DNA of 64,000 bases from Apophysomyces variabilis (GCA_002749535.1 MZZL01000065.1:124001-188000), one strand, 5' to 3'. Counted from the stretch's first letter, positions 10,351 to 23,960 are shown. A program made the numbers and translations. The notes: generated by a model from the sequence alone, not told the origin.

Positions 10351-13300
10351 GAGCAGATTTTAAGCGTTCTTATGGCGACGGTTATAAGAAAGAAGGAAGC
10401 TCAATTGAAAGAATCATGCAAGTTCTTGTAGAGCATCTTGGAAATTGTGACATTAGCTATGTATTTTGCTCAACATTTTGTTTATTTTATGCTTGGTTTG
10501 ATATTGCAGCGTATAAAGCTGGTTTCACAGCGTATTTTTTTTATGATGGATCTGTTCCTGCTAATGGCAAGTGAAAAATACCATGATACCTAATGTGTCT
10601 TCTCTGGCATTCTACAGCACATAATAACAATAATCCGAATGAAAGAGGTTTTAAAGAGACAGTAGTACCTCTAATCGAAAAAAAGGAAGGTAGCGAAAAT
10701 CACCTCTACTGCTTCACTTGCTCGCTTATTATGCCAAGATAAAATAAAATCAAGCATTATCTTGCTGGCCGTCGCTGCCTTGATGTTTTGCTTTGCGAAC
10801 GATAGCCTCATAAAACATCCTGCGATCTCAAACGGTTATCCGCCTGGTTCAACATGTTCTTGCAAGGTCTGTTCGTGCTGTTTCCAGGGTAAACCGAACT
10901 CAGCGTCTCTTCGAAGTCGCCCAAATATATAATACTATGCGAGAGGAGCAAGTCTTCTACGTGCTCCGGTGATGTACACACTGTCTGTCTCTTTCACCGA
11001 AATGATGCAAGCGCCAGAGCCTAACGTGTTGCTATATTTTCGTTTTTAAGGTACACTTAATGCGATCCTACCTATCCATTCCATAGGTATCGAGAACAAA
11101 CCTGATGATCCTTTTCAATCACTGGCATCTTCTGTATGGTTTTCAGAATGACTTTGCTTGTGCGAGCATGTTTTATTTGTTGCTGTATTCTAAGACTGTG
11201 AGATACCTTGTTTTTTCCCATTCTGAGGATCTCAGCTCAACGGCCATGATACTGACGCTTAGCTGATCTTTTTCTCCTGATTCTGCTTCACTGCAATATA
11301 GTAGGAGTTTTACCCACATTTTACCCCTGGGTAATACATGATGTTTTACCCACTTTCCCATGGGGGGAGCAATTCAGTGTTATTCAGTCTCTCCTTCCCC
11401 AGAAGGAAAAAAACTAGCAGATGTAAAATATAAGAAGTATGACAGTCTGTGCGCGATTCCCAGGAACTGCATAAATTTTTTATCACGCGCCTCTAGTGTT
11501 ATTTCTTTTTTTTTTATGGAGGTTATCCGCGCTTTCTCTTTACTTATCCTTTTTCTTTCATAAACTTTTTTCTCTGCTTTTTTTAAGCTTCATGGTGTTT
11601 CATTACTTCTTCATCAGCAAACTCTCTTTGACAACGTTGTTGATATATTATCCAAATGATATACAATCTTGATCTGAAAGAATGTTCTTTACTGGTAAGA
11701 TTTTATCTTCATTTGACAGCATCTCATTCTTTTTTTTTTCTTTTGATAGCCGATATGATTGCAACATTTAGGAAAGCTTGCTTCTTACTTTTAATAAGGT
11801 AGTTTGATTGACTGACCTAAATGTAACTAATCTTAACTTTTTAATTATTATATAGAGTAGTTTTCCTTTTTCAGCAAAAACGAAACAGAGAAACATGACA
11901 CACTTTTTAATGGTACAGATACTTTTTTACGTTGTAATTTAATTACTTATCAAGGTAACTTTTTGTAGACCAATACCTAATACTGCCGTTCGTTATTGCT
12001 ATGCTGGCTTAGGTATGCTACTGTGTGTTAGCTTTTAGTACGTTTTACTAATTGTCATTTTTAAAAACTATGCTTCATTAGCCTACAGTGATTAGGTAAG
12101 ATAATATAAATTCAAGTGTAAAGTTAGCTGCTCGTTAGTACATAATATTATATATTTCCAAGAAAATAAAAGTATTTGTTTTTCACTATATATGGCTAAA
12201 GAAGTGTGTTTTATTGACTAAATAATGCATGCAACGAAAAGAGCATCCAATCGGAAAGACTAGGTAAGAATCATTAGCTTCAATAGAATGTATCGTTTTA
12301 AGCGAGTTAATTGAATAAAAAGTGCTTAAAGAAAAGAACATGTCGAATAAAATCCTAACGTTAATCTTTAATGCATACAACTTAGTCCAATAGCATTAAT
12401 GTAATTGCGTTTTGTGTATACGTCCCTGTTGTAGTGTGACTTCCTAGTACTTGTGTTCCATGAACAGGATGATCGGAAATTAACATGTTTCCATTTACAG
12501 TGAACTTTAGTTTGGAACACCGACTACACCTCTTCTCTAAATCAGAGATCTATCACCGAGGATAAGACAAGGTGACACTGCTCCACCGCAGTTATTACAC
12601 TTAGCTAAATCATACACCTATCGCCGAGAAGAACGTTCAATAATTACAAATCCCGCATAAGATCAAATAATTATAAATAGGCAGACAAATTGAATGAAAT
12701 AAAGATATCCAACAGTCCCAAAGGATTCTATCCGTCCCTTTTACTATCTACATATAACACACGTCTGACGCATACTGTTTTATCCAATTAATAAAGGTAT
12801 AGAAGGTGGGTAAAAGGTCCTTTGAACTGCAATGAGCTTCATCCGGTCAACGTGGGTTTTGTGGAGCCAAGACACCGATGTCCAACACCCAACAACAGTT
12901 TTCTGCACCCTTGTCTGTGTCAAACATAAGCGCCAGCATGTTGTGCTGCGTCCCGGACATTAACTGCTGGACCTTCGCTGTCAGTTTCTATAAAATAAAT
13001 CGTGAGTATATATTACAACAAAAGATGCCACTCAATATGTATATTGGCACACAGAAGAAAACATGCAGATCGGGGCTGTATGTAATGGGATAGAAAAATG
13101 GTTACCTTCCTGTCTGTTACTGATTGGGAAATTTGATATGGAGCATGAGTCATCGTACATTTATGGTCAATCAAAGTAATACGATTATGAAACAGGAACT
13201 GTTCCTTCTTTTTATAGTAGGTATATTTTTACAGTATGCACAATCACGAGGAGGTGCATAGACAACTGCTTGCATGTCGCTGATAGACTTTGCCCCCTTC

Positions 13301-14700
13301 CTTTTCTTTACAACATCTTTCATGACCGCTGACTTCTTCTTTAATATCCAACAGTTTGTCACAGTACTTCTTTATCCAGAAATCTACCTGGTAAGGATTT
13401 TCCCTATAGACAAGCATCCTGTACATTCTTAAGTTGTAAATGCGTCCTTCCTCATAACCTTTATCTCTATCTAACAAAGATCTCATTTATAATTTTCTTT
13501 GTGATAGATAATATTATTTGCATTGGTTTCCTTCACAAAAAGATATGCAGATAAAAGACGCTTGTGAAGCTGAACTTTGCTACATTATCAGTTCCAAGAT
13601 GCGTAGTCTTGGAGGTCAGAATGATAGTTAAAGAGAAAGATGACAATGGGTAGGACAGTAACTTAATCATTCGTTAATTACGAAAGGTGAATGAGAAATT
13701 ATGTGCCTACTCAAAGCTTCTTAACGTTTTTGCTTTAGAGCGACTAGACCTAGACCCATCAGGAACTTACGCTGCAGACATAGAGATGCCAAAACTAGCA
13801 CATGTTATCCAATTGCTAGGCGTGCTTGTATAACGCATAAGGAATATCAGCACGCATAAAACAGGTTTCTGAACATTAGGGAGAAAAAGGTTACAAACCT
13901 AGCAGCCTTCTTTAGTGAACTGGAAGGATGAATGTAAATGGCTTGGGCATGTTCATGATGAGAAACGATCATGACCATTTAATTCCTTGACCTCATCCAT
14001 ACAATATTGCTGGGAAGCTTGGAAGGTGCCCTAGATAAAACATGGTTTCTTTAACGGAATACGACGAAAGCATACTCAAAGAAGCAGAGACTTCCATTGC
14101 CAAGAAGTTATAGGTAAGCATTTGTTTAACCAAGTATTTACCTTACGCAAAATGTTATGATTCCCTATGTTGGCATATCGAGTACTGGACAAAGGGTCTC
14201 CATGGAGATCACTGCATAAACCTTGCAGAGCTTATTACATGAAAAGAAACGTAAGAAGCAACAACCCAATCCTGAAGGAAACCTTGACAGCTGTCAAAAA
14301 GATGATGATCCGATCATTTTTTTATTACAGAAAATTATTTTTTTAGGTAAGGTTGTATTTTGCTGGTCTGAAGTAAGACAAAATTATCCAACTGTCAACA
14401 AGCTGCATTGTCCTTGTACTTTAAGCAAAAAAGAGCGTAAAAGCTTTGTAGCAAGAATAAGCAAAAGGGATTTTTTTGGTATTTCACCAGTTATTAAAAG
14501 TAACTTGGCAATGTACTGCCGGAGTCATATTCGTCAAGGGTTAATTCAGGTTAACGTCAATACAGCTTATGTTCTTCAGCCAATTGTCTGTTCACTTCGG
14601 AGATATCCGCCAGTAATAAGTTTAGACAATAGTCGTATGGAAGCTCAGGGAATCCTTCGTCAATAGTTAGTGTGTCACCGACAAAAAAATTGCTGCTGGG
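10351..14700. other. Long gene-poor stretch with weak open frames only
   Basis: I see no recognisable gene. Frames noted: 12878-13093 (+), starting MSNTQQQFSAPLSVS and followed at about 13000 by a good donor GTGAGTATA, possibly a first exon; 13244-13486 (-), charged, starting MRSLLDRDKGYEEGRIYN, 80 codons; 14223-14666 (+), 147 codons, basic and Ser/Cys-rich, without an ATG at its head. None shows a known domain. The stretch 11500-12400 is very AT-rich with many T-runs. Confidence 0.35.
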
Positions 14701-15126
14701 TTACTCACCATGAGATACACTATATGCTGCCTCACAGAAAAGATTTTGAATAAATAATTGGTTCACATCAGCATGGGCTACAGCATCTACTGGAGCACAA
14801 CATGATTGATATGATTCGATGAAATACAGTTGTAGTGACGGAGTATACACAGATTCGAACCAACAGCGTTGACCATGGCTCGTAAAGCATCTGCAATTGA
14901 ACACTTCCTCACAAAGCATGCGTGCTGTGCTAGAAAACTTTTCCTTGCAACGGTTCAAATAACGCCGAGTGGAATTGTCATTTCGCTGCTGCTGTTTGTG
15001 GGCGGCAATTTCTAGGGCTTCCCCCGCTATCTGCGCTAATTGCATGCCGCAATCGACGAGATATCGAATCCTTTTGGCACTTTCTATAAGGTCAGCTGGA
15101 AGCAAGTCAAAGTTAGGCGGTGACAT
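14701..15126 (-). CDS. Cassette 1, gene C: small helical protein, 141 aa
   Basis: The open frame starts at ATG 15126 (MSPPNFDLLPADLIES) and ends at 14701. It has no finger. The N-terminal two thirds look all-helical (LVDCGMQLAQIAGEALEIAA, then a KEKFSSTARMLCEE helix). Spacing of the LA...QQ...K.K...T..ML.E pattern resembles the C genes at 25.8 and 33.9 kb, followed in all three by a Ser/Pro/Tyr-rich tail. Its last codons contain CATG|GTGAGT, a strong donor, so a further exon downstream is possible. It lies divergently about 1.0 kb from gene A of the same cassette, with TTATAAAAATTG upstream as a TATA-like box. Function unknown; the family link is weak at sequence level and strong by position. 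Confidence 0.55.
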   Translation of the reverse strand: MSPPNFDLLPADLIESAKRIRYLVDCGMQLAQIAGEALEIAAHKQQQRNDNSTRRYLNRCKEKFSSTARMLCEEVFNCRCFTSHGQRCWFESVYTPSLQLYFIESYQSCCAPVDAVAHADVNQLFIQNLFCEAAYSVSHGE

Positions 15127-16124
15127 TAGGATGGAAAGGTCAGAAAACTATTAATTGAGAAGAGATATTGGGAGTTCAATTTTTATAATTTAGAGAATAT
15201 GTTATTGCACGTTCTATAGTGCTGATTAAGTTCGCTCGCCACAGATGTTAAGTCAACTCGTGGCCGCCTCCCATCGCCTTTTTGATAACTTAGCTTCTCT
15301 TAGAGAAATAGTCTATGCCCTGTCGTATTTTTCCACAGCTTACACATACAATACAAAGTAACCGTAGAAAGAATGCTTTTTCAACAGCTACCGTAGTTCA
15401 TAGAGAGTTCTTGTTCTGTACTCTTGCATTAACAGTAAAGAAGGTTAGCCAAAAAGCATGAATCCTGTAGCAGTTCATGCCACAGATAGGTCTCCATGAC
15501 CTTGTGTGTGGATTGACCATTAAAGGAAGCAATTTGTGTTTCATTTACATGTACAATTGCTCTCCTCACGCAGACACTCATATATAATATGAAAGTGCTA
15601 AACTAAGTTAGTGGCAACAGAATGACATCAAAGGTGGGGTTGCATAACGCGATGTCTAAGAATATTATCCTTTGTCTTTAAAGCCAAGCATTCAGCGTAT
15701 ATGCGATGCGGAATGCAGGTATTACTATTCAAACTTTACTTACATGACAGACAATATCCTTTCATCTTTTCCGTGTACATGGATCCCTGAAAAGCCAGTA
15801 CTACGCTATTAGCCGCCGTAAAACTTTGCTAGAAAAGTGCACCATATGTACCGTTTGTGATCACGATACATGGATTGGTAAACTGAAGATTCGCCAACTG
15901 TTTGAAGAGGAAAATCAACATGCGATGTAGCTGCTGGGTCAACTATGGTTTTTCAAAGAAGGCAACCGGAGGCGGACAAGCATTTTTGTTACTCTGCAGT
16001 ACGATCTGCATTTACGACACTGTTGTATCAATATCAGATTGTATAAATAGTCGGCTTTTTCGTATTGCATTGGTTAGTCTAACATTTACACTTCTGTAGA
16101 TTCCTATTTCTGTTCAACCCAACT
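15127..16124. promoter_or_regulatory. Divergent C/A intergenic region, cassette 1
   Basis: This 998-bp region lies between the oppositely transcribed C and A genes. GTATAAATAG at 16041-16050 lies 84 nt upstream of the A start and matches GTATAAATAAG placed 89 nt upstream of the A start in cassette 3. Near the C end, TTATAAAAATTG (minus strand, about 15175-15190) is TATA-like. I see nothing else recognisable. Confidence 0.45.
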
Positions 16125-16728
16125 ATGTCTTTTCCAAGCAACGCAGAACGTATCGCTGCTATCCAACGTGCCCTTTCGTCGATATCAGAGGAGTTAAACT
16201 TGCTGTGCACCACATCTACCGATTCCCAAGCTGCTCCCGTTTTGGACCACGTTAATTTCATGGTAATTCCCTCGACGTTAGTCATGGTACATATCGTCTC
16301 CGTTCTGAGCTTTAACCACAATCTGTCATTTCTATAAGACTCAACAAGGCTCTCCGGATGCTGCATCATCACAAGCTACAAGTTTGCAAGTCTTGCTAAC
16401 TGACGATGCTTACCATATGCCTCTGGGAAACGGTTTGCAAGGATCGCTCTTCACTTTATTGCCCATGCTTGGCAATAATGTGTACCAACGTCAGAGTGTT
16501 AGCATAAATGGCGAAGACCAGTTACGCTGCCCATTGATTGCTCATCTCGCGAGCGATGAGTCTCTGTACAAGGCGCATACAACAGGACAAGTTCATTGTG
16601 TCGGATGTACGAACAGCAAAAGCGAGACTAGTTTGAGTAAAACATATCGTTGCGATACGTGCGCTAAGACGTTTAGCAGAAAAGATGCAATGGACCGCCA
16701 TATGAAGACAGTTCATAAACACCATTAA
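16125..16728 (+). CDS. Cassette 1, gene A: single C2H2 zinc-finger protein (175 aa)
   Basis: Two exons, 16125-16262 and 16339-16728, joined in phase 0 across a 76-nt intron (ATG|GTAATT...TATAAG|ACT). The N-terminus, MSFPSNAERIAAIQRALSS, is followed by ISEELNLL and matches the start of the 38.6-kb A gene (M-x-FP, then QRA-x2-x2-ISE-x-L-x-LL). The middle is low-complexity and polar. The C-terminus carries one classical finger, YRCDTCAKTFSRKDAMDRH, then MKTVH: C-x2-C-x12-H-x4-H. A second pair, CVGC, lies about 25 residues before it. A single finger with a flanking basic end usually gives weak DNA binding alone, so a partner or dimer is likely. A TATA box lies at 16041. Gene C is divergent upstream and gene B convergent downstream. 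Role unknown. Confidence 0.8.
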
Positions 16729-18421
16729 GTACATGAACGTCAAATTTAGTTCCCCAAAATTTGCCTACTTCAATCTCTCTATCAAATAAATCAATATGTT
16801 TTTTAACATTACCACTCCCTGAATTCTGTTTTGGGAGAAACATCTAAAGCTGCTAACAAATAATCTCAATCGGTATGAGAATAGACGTGATATGTCCTGC
16901 ACGTTATATATACTGTCGAGGTCCCTTTCAGGTATATGGTATACTGTCGATTCCCTCATAAAGCAGTAGTTTAAGTATGAAACTGTTGGCAGATTAAATA
17001 AAATAGGCTTTAAGAGTAATTCGAATGCTCAAAGATAGCAAAATAGTGATCTGGAAGGAATTGGCATGTTAATGTCTTGGATAGTGACAAAAGAATGCTA
17101 TAGTAAGCGAGATTCCTATAATATCGTACGTCATTTTACAAATAACTTCTCTGCCTAACAAACTTGCTCGGACCCACATGTCAGATACTTAATTTCGTAA
17201 CTTCTTGATAGATTTGGCAAGCAAAAGTAGCGAAAACAAAAACAACTGCAAAAGATAATCGAACTCAATGAAGAAATTCAGGTTGGCAGTACTGTAGGAA
17301 ATTTTTTGCCGGGCTCATCGTTAGCTAAAGGAGAGTCAACGAAAAATTTCCCTACTGTGCAGTTGTCTCGTGTCTAGCAACACACAAGCAGAACAACCAT
17401 GACATGTTGTAAAAGCTCCTTCTTTTCATGAAGACCTCAATGTAGGCTACTCACCCTGATAGTTAAACTTCGATCTAGTTGAGTTCACAAAAATGGAAAT
17501 AGGGGGAGATTGAAGCTAGGGAAATTGCTTGTTAATGGAACAGAAATAGAGGGATGTCTATACTTATCTCCAAGTACAAATATTACAACAACCTATGCGT
17601 TCAAGATGCGCGTTGGAGTAGTTAGATGCAATGTAAATCAAAAATGTAAAAACACAAATGGAATTGAGCGAGACTAATTTTTTCTGGAAAATATAAAATA
17701 AGGGAATCCTTAATGTACTCTAACTCGCTTGTCCTTAAATACTATTTAACGTGCTATGGATTCTCGGGTTGGAGATAACCCTGATAAACCTCGATGCTTG
17801 ATTTAACATCTTCCCTATGCTTAGTGAGGGAACATGCCATGGTGTAATCCCGTTACTGATGAAGCGCTTGTCTAGGATCAATTGCGAATATGTAAGTTTC
17901 CGATTAGTACTTTACTTAAGCATGCACTGATAAAGTGTTGTCTAATCAGTAACTGATGATTGCATTGATTGGCTGATTCGTAATAAAGTGATGACTGATC
18001 TGGTTAACTCCCTGATACTTCATGGAGGATATCACGTATGAGACCGTAAATACTACACATACCAGTGGTAAAGTAGTCAGTTTACGCAGTTTGTGAGGGA
18101 AATGGTCTTGGTCTGTCTTGTTTCGCTGATTTCGCTTTCACGTTATGACAAACTAATGTCAAACTTTGAACGTATTCACACTTTTTTATTGTCCTTGAAC
18201 AATTTCAAACCTGCATAATTTTTTAAATGGCTGATATTGTATGTTATTCATGACTACGTTATTTCACTCATAGCATAAATATCAAATGGGTAAAGAAAAA
18301 AAACGGGAAGTGGAAGCGAACAGAAAGGAAAGTAGAAAGTGAAAGGATAAGGTACGAGGGCAGGTAAGTGGAATAGTACGGCACACAGTGTGCAGTAGTG
18401 TGCCAAATGGTTAAGAGGGAT
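16729..18421. other. A/B intergenic of cassette 1, no gene seen
   Basis: This is 1.7 kb of AT-rich sequence between convergent genes. No frame with a recognisable domain is present. The direct repeat AACTGATGATTGCATTGATTGG-like around 17940-18000 is imperfect and short. Confidence 0.35.
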
Positions 18422-18818
18422 TCATTCGTGTGGGTTGCAGTGTATAAAACATATTTCATGACGTTTGCAGGACTTTTCGCGTAAATGACGTGCTACTAGG
18501 TCCGTTCGTGCAAAGCCTTTGTTACAGTTAGGGCATCGTAATGATTGATTTGATCCTTCTATTACTAGCAACCAGTTATATTGTACCCAGAAAAAGGATT
18601 ATATATATCCACTCAAACGCTTACTGAGGTTCGTGCTTGAACGGTCGGAGTCTCTTGCTGGCACATATTTTTTCAATTCTAATACAAAGTGATTTGTTTG
18701 ACTTAGAATGGGTTAAATAATCTCTACCTGCTATCAATGATTGCGCTGCCATCTCTCCAGTAGTAGCTGCTAGGTCAAGAACATAGGCGCCTGTTCTCAT
18801 TTGAGATCCAAGCTTCAT
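18422..18818 (-). CDS. Cassette 1, gene B: zinc-finger protein, splice or frame unresolved
   Basis: The 5' part starts MKLGSQMRTGAYVLDLAATT (ATG 18816-18818) and runs as a helical, basic-ended segment to CCTCA|GTAAGC near 18627. The 3' part, to TGA 18422-18424, encodes a C2HC finger: LRCPNCNKGFARTDLVARH then LREKSC, that is C-x2-C-x12-H-x5-C. The obvious donor leaves phase 2, while acceptors near 18564 need phase 1, so either another donor is used or one base has been lost. GGTATAAATATAAGCGGC (minus strand, about 18918-18935) is a good TATA box 100 nt upstream. Position and architecture match the B genes at 29.4 and 41.4 kb. Possibly a pseudogene. Confidence 0.6.
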
Positions 18819-18935
18819 ACTATGAGCCACTAACCTTCGTATAGAGTCATTGTCTTGATAAATACCGCGCAAGTTTTCGCAGAAAAAATGAAGTGGCAGA
18901 ATTGCAAAGAGCAAAGCCGCTTATATTTATACCTT

Positions 18936-21900
18936 TTGCTCAAAAGCTAGCTAATGGCCTTTAAGCTAATCGCAAAAACGCAGGCTAGAGTGTTCATATG
19001 TTGATGTTTATGAATCATAAACAAATACCATGTTTAAAACACTTCCGTGTGCATATTTTCCCTGATATTGCCACAGAACCAAAACAATTAGCCTCCACGC
19101 GGAACTAATGACGATGTGTGACAATTAATCCGACAAAAGAAACAGTCCAAGAAATAGATGCAAAGGTGATGCGCGATAAGCCGTCTGTTTGTTATTCAGC
19201 CTTACGAGAGTACTACTGGTGTTAATAATGACAAGCAATAAGTATAGAATCTGTAGCATCATATTCAAACGACGCATAGCTTTGATTTTTAGGTAGTAAC
19301 CTGATATGGCTAAATTACCATAGCCATGAGAGCTATAAATCATAAAGTGTAGAATGAAGCAAGAGAGAAACAGAATCAAAAGCAATCGGACACTTTGTCT
19401 TGCTATACAGTCCAGTATGTTTTTGACCAGTTAAAAGAACATGATGCCAAACGACTCGACATTATTCGATTAATATTCGTTTCAAACAATGAGAGGGGCA
19501 GGTAATATTCTAGTTTCTGTACTTTTGCATATCAGGCAATGTTCTATAGTCAACACCATTCTTTTCCGCAGCCTCAGGTCCACGAAATTAAGTAAAAGAC
19601 TATTATACTATGCAGCTATACAACGTTTTCCTTGCGAGTCTGGAACCTAGCAGGTTCATTTACGCGACATCGCATCCTACCTTATCGGAAAAGATGCAGG
19701 GGTTCTAGAACTATTGGTCTCTTTTACGACTCTAAGCGAGATGACAAAAGAAATGGTAATAGAGGAATGGTTGCAACTCTCTGAAGCAAAGATGGTGGTT
19801 CATGCATCACACTGGATCCCAATCTCGGCCTGATTGTCCGAATTTGTTTGTGTTCTGTATCCACACTTTAATGTATCCACTGGATGGTGCATCTGGCATA
19901 TCCTTAAAGTTTATAGAACATGATAACTACTGTGAACCCAGTAATAAGTTTTGGTTGGCTTCAGTAAGGTAATATGTAGTATGATTTTGGATTACATTGG
20001 GCAGATGCATACCCATAGTCGCCATTTAGGGCATGGAAATATTCAACCCTGTACTGGTCCTTCTTTTCAAGTCATGGATAAAATACTAGCACAAATTTAT
20101 AACCTTCGTAGAATCGTCCAAAAATGACTAATAGTAGCTGTTAATACCTCACCTCTTTAACTGCGTTTCTTAGTTAGCTTCAACTCTCATGCATTCATGG
20201 TAAAACTAATAAGAAACGTATTTGTATAACCCTTGAGATCATAATACATCTTATTGGTGCTCCTAGTACAACATCATATGAGCTTTCGAAACCATTCATG
20301 AAATAAACAACATGACATTAGCCACCGTTCCCCCAATCATTCCGAGCTAAGCGTACTTATCAAGTTAGTATATTAGAGAAAATCGCAAATCTGCCAAACA
20401 ATTTTGGAAACAGTGGCCCAATATTTCTAAGTAAGCGCATTTAAAGGAGTCCACATGGAGGTAATAGTTTCGTGAAAGATGGGATGTGTTTTGCAAGGCT
20501 TCTAGCAAGGACTTGAATCGTTTTAAAGTAGAATGATTACAGAACCGTATTATGCACCTTACACAAATAAAGGCTTTAGATTGGAATAAGTGCTCTTTAG
20601 GTACAAGACAATGCAGTGATTGAGACAGGAATAGCGTAAAAGCTAAGCCGGAAAACAAAGTGGAAAGGGCGAGAAAATGCAAGAAAGGTGATAAGGTTAC
20701 CCTGTGTGATGTTACCTGTAGGACTTGAAGACTGCGTGTTAATTGTCGAATGCTGATCAAAACTTTGATAGCAAGGAGGTATCAGGTATTCCGATGCAAA
20801 AAAAAAAACAAGTGAATGGCTTTCAAAACAAATGAGAGTCTAGATAGGCAGATGGATATATCAAACACGTTAGTCATTGCTATATTAAACAATAACTCAA
20901 TCATACCCGTTTGCAAACAGCAAAATCAAAAGAAGGACACACCTACTGTACAACATCGACCGGTGTACGCATACTGCTACCGGCACTTAAAAGTAAATCT
21001 AATGTAAGTATGTGAACGTCGCCCTCTGAATTCAACGCCGTTGAATCAACAAAAATATACATAACGAAATGCGAATGTCAAAGTTGGCTTTGTAACAAAA
21101 AGTGGCTGCCATGATATCTCAGATTCTGCCCGCTGCTTGTCGAAATTTTGCACCATCCAGCCGTTTCTTTTCCTATCTATAATTAACTACACGAAAAGCA
21201 GTATATCTGCATATACGAGGTTTAACACATTTTCCTGTTCATAACGTAAAAAAAAAAGAAAAGACGGTAGATCCCTACTCAAAGAAAGCTCAATTTGTCT
21301 TAATTCGCTACAACTGCTTCATGCAAAATAAAGATAGGATAACAAAAACTATCCTTGACTGTACCAGTAGAATCAAGTCTACGGATATTCTGTTATTTTG
21401 GTCAGAGACCACAAATGCTTGTTCTAATTGATTCGATTTTCTTTACACCTTCACGTACACCGTCTACCAGCCTAGCACCTTCCATAAGAAAAGTTGATTG
21501 GTATGCTTGTTTATTGATGTTTTTGAAACCACCAAAATTACATGACTCAGAGCTGGAGAACGCCTTTAATTTTTTTTTAAAAAAAGAACATTCTTCTGTA
21601 TCCTTTTCAGCCGAGATTATACAGCAGCAATGAAAACGCTAAGCCAACCCTGACAGATGTGATACAGCTCATTAACATCATGGTTCGTCCTAGATGAATT
21701 TTCGTTGCACATATGACCAGCAGCTTAGCCGCCAATTCTGACGCAGGCAAGCATAAAGTTTAAACACTCCATTACCGCCTTAATAAGGTTACAAACTTTT
21801 TGTTTGTGATGCGGGATTGTTGCTTTGTAAAACCGTGAAGACGCTTTATAGATTACAAGTACAAAAGCTTGATTGAAAGTGATATCAAACAGCGGTCCCT

Positions 21901-22984
21901 GCCTAATAGTCAGGCACGGTAAGCTTCTCATGACTTATTCGGTTTGTAACCAAGTTGATAGGACAGCCGCGTATTATTTGCTTCTTCCTGCATCTAGCCG
22001 TCGATTGAAGACCAATGCGTGCTTAAAAAGCCCTCTTCTGCAAGAGGTAGTATTCTCCCAAGTATGCTTCTACGCTATGCAGTATGCTAGCAGAAAGATT
22101 TGTTTTACAAAGTTGGGCTTCGCACGTTGGATGAAACTGTTTGTAGAGTGTGAAGCGTCTTTTATTGGTTCATTGCGTTGATAAGGTTAGTGCTTTGATT
22201 ATGTTTGTAAAATGGATACCTTAATCCTCGTTGGTGAGGTTATAGAAAATTCGTTTCCTTGTTCTTCCATTTTGCGCCGGTAGGACTCTGGTCATTGACT
22301 TTTATGGCAATGCCGCAATTCTGAAGACGAAATTAACTATTCTTGGCAGCACCTTGAAACCAAAATTGTTATATTATGCTAATTTACTCTCTCCCTTCGT
22401 TCACTACACCAATAACATACATATGAGCTCTGTAGACTATCTTAAGCCTATAAATGATGTTATATTACTCAACCAATCAAGGTACGTTTGATGTTTGTTT
22501 GGTGCATCTGTAAATAACAAAGCAATTCTGAGTTACACAAACAATTCCGAATTGGCGTTCAGATTTGGAGTTATTTTCGGTTATAGTGTACCTTGCTTGA
22601 ATTGATAAGAGTTCACTTTTCCGTATCTTAACAGAAAGGTAGTACCTTCAGTAGAATCCAAAGTTGATGTGCAAAGAGAGCAACAAGTAGATATTTTTGC
22701 AAAAAAAGAGGTTCAAATGATGTCATTGGAAAAGGGCTCGTTTGAACCATACCTAACAATATAATTTCGGTCAGATAAGAGTTTCCGCGTTTTATTAATA
22801 AAAATACATTTGTGGGAATGCTATATGTTTGAATGCTATCTTCTGAAGGTTCTCGATATGTGACCATTGGCTCAATGAAAGGTTTTTGCTTTTTCATTAT
22901 ATCGTACAACATAGTAAATTTATGCAATAAAAAGCTAAACGATGCTGTAGTATGGTTCTGAAATTAAATAACTTTCCAGTAGCC
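18936..22984. other. Gene-poor stretch with one decayed finger-like frame
   Basis: I see no convincing gene. The minus-strand frame 20365-20760 contains FICVRCIIRFCNHSTLKRF, which has the Cys pair and spacing of a C2H2 finger but Phe where the first His should be. It may be a dead member of the zinc-finger family. The plus frame 21873-22181 (102 codons) has no recognisable domain. Everything else is short frames in AT-rich DNA. Confidence 0.35.
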
Positions 22985-23450
22985 ACGTTGAATATATATA
23001 TGTGGATTGTCTCTCTTTATCTATGGTTCCTGTAGATGCAATGTCGATCTATAGATGTACAATGAAAGGATTGACTGCATGCTTGAAACAAGAATGTTTG
23101 TCTCATTCTTTCTACAATAGCATCACATAATCACCGTCTGTGCTGCATGTGTGACGCATTGAGAATTTACTAAGATAACGAGGGTAACAGACCGAGGATT
23201 GGGAAATTAATTAAACACGGGGTTTCACGCATGATCAGTGATCCATACATGTCAATGTCTCCTTACAGATAACCAAAACAAGTAGTGAAACAAAAGACTA
23301 TAAAATACGTAAAGTACTGGATGGCAACAGTAGCGTTATGTTAGGTAACAATGATTGACAAGATGATGAAATAGCACAATTTCGGATTAAATTAGAAGGT
23401 TCACCGGAGAAGCTACATTGGCCAGGACGATATATTTAGACCAAACATAT
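22985..23450. repeat. Diverged direct repeat of 9.84-10.35 kb
   Basis: This is the partner of the repeat after the 9.8-kb LINE: CCTGTAGATGCAATGTCGAT, TCTATAGATG, AAAGGAT, AATGTTTGTC, then TCACATAATCACCGTC and TGCTGCATGT. It is noncoding and stands at the left border of the first large segmental-duplication unit. Confidence 0.45.
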
Positions 23451-23710
23451 ACGAAAAGTAAGGAAACAGAATCGGCCAAGCTAGGAACAAATCGTAGCCA
23501 TTTAATAGGATAATGGTCGTTGAATTCCTAATTTTTAAATGAATTTGTTGCTACTACATCAGCCTTTGCTTCGGCGTATGCCACCAAAGACTCGTCCTGT
23601 CCTACAACGAATAACATAGAATAGTGCCTTTTGTTCGGCCTGATTTTGTGAGACCACGCACACAATAATATCAATCAATAAACCAAAAAATGTAAATCCA
23701 CAATATAATT

Positions 23711-23960
23711 TTGTTCGCTATCTCGCCAAAGAGGACACATCCCATGCATCATTTGATGGTCAGTGCATCGAAGTGTTATGGCAGCTTAGGTGCACTTCAT
23801 GATAGATTGCACTTGTTGATGACAATGGTCGTTTACGCGCTGTGGGAAATTTTGCGTTTAAGCCGTCGTGCTTTGTCGGGTTCATCTCGAAAAACTAGGT
23901 AATATTTTACCAAATCAATTACTCTCCACTCTCTGTTTTCTGGCCAACACAAGTTTTAAG
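23711..23960. repeat. Decayed segment related to 43.92-44.06 kb
   Basis: TCAGTGCATCGAAGTGTTATG pattern sequence and TTGTTGATGACAATGGTCG parallel TCAGGGCATTGAAATGTTATG-like and TTGTTGATGGCAATGGTCAA at 43.92 kb. In one frame both give a QCIEVLW / QGIEMLW stretch followed by stops, so this looks like a dead coding sequence. The family was not recognised. Confidence 0.4.

Noticed and set aside
14841..14870. GGTTCGAATC on the minus strand, like a tRNA B box
   Set aside because: It lies within the coding frame of gene C, with no A box and no pairing acceptor stem around it.
21873..22181. 102-codon plus frame as a gene
   Set aside because: No domain, no promoter or splice context, no counterpart in the duplicated units.
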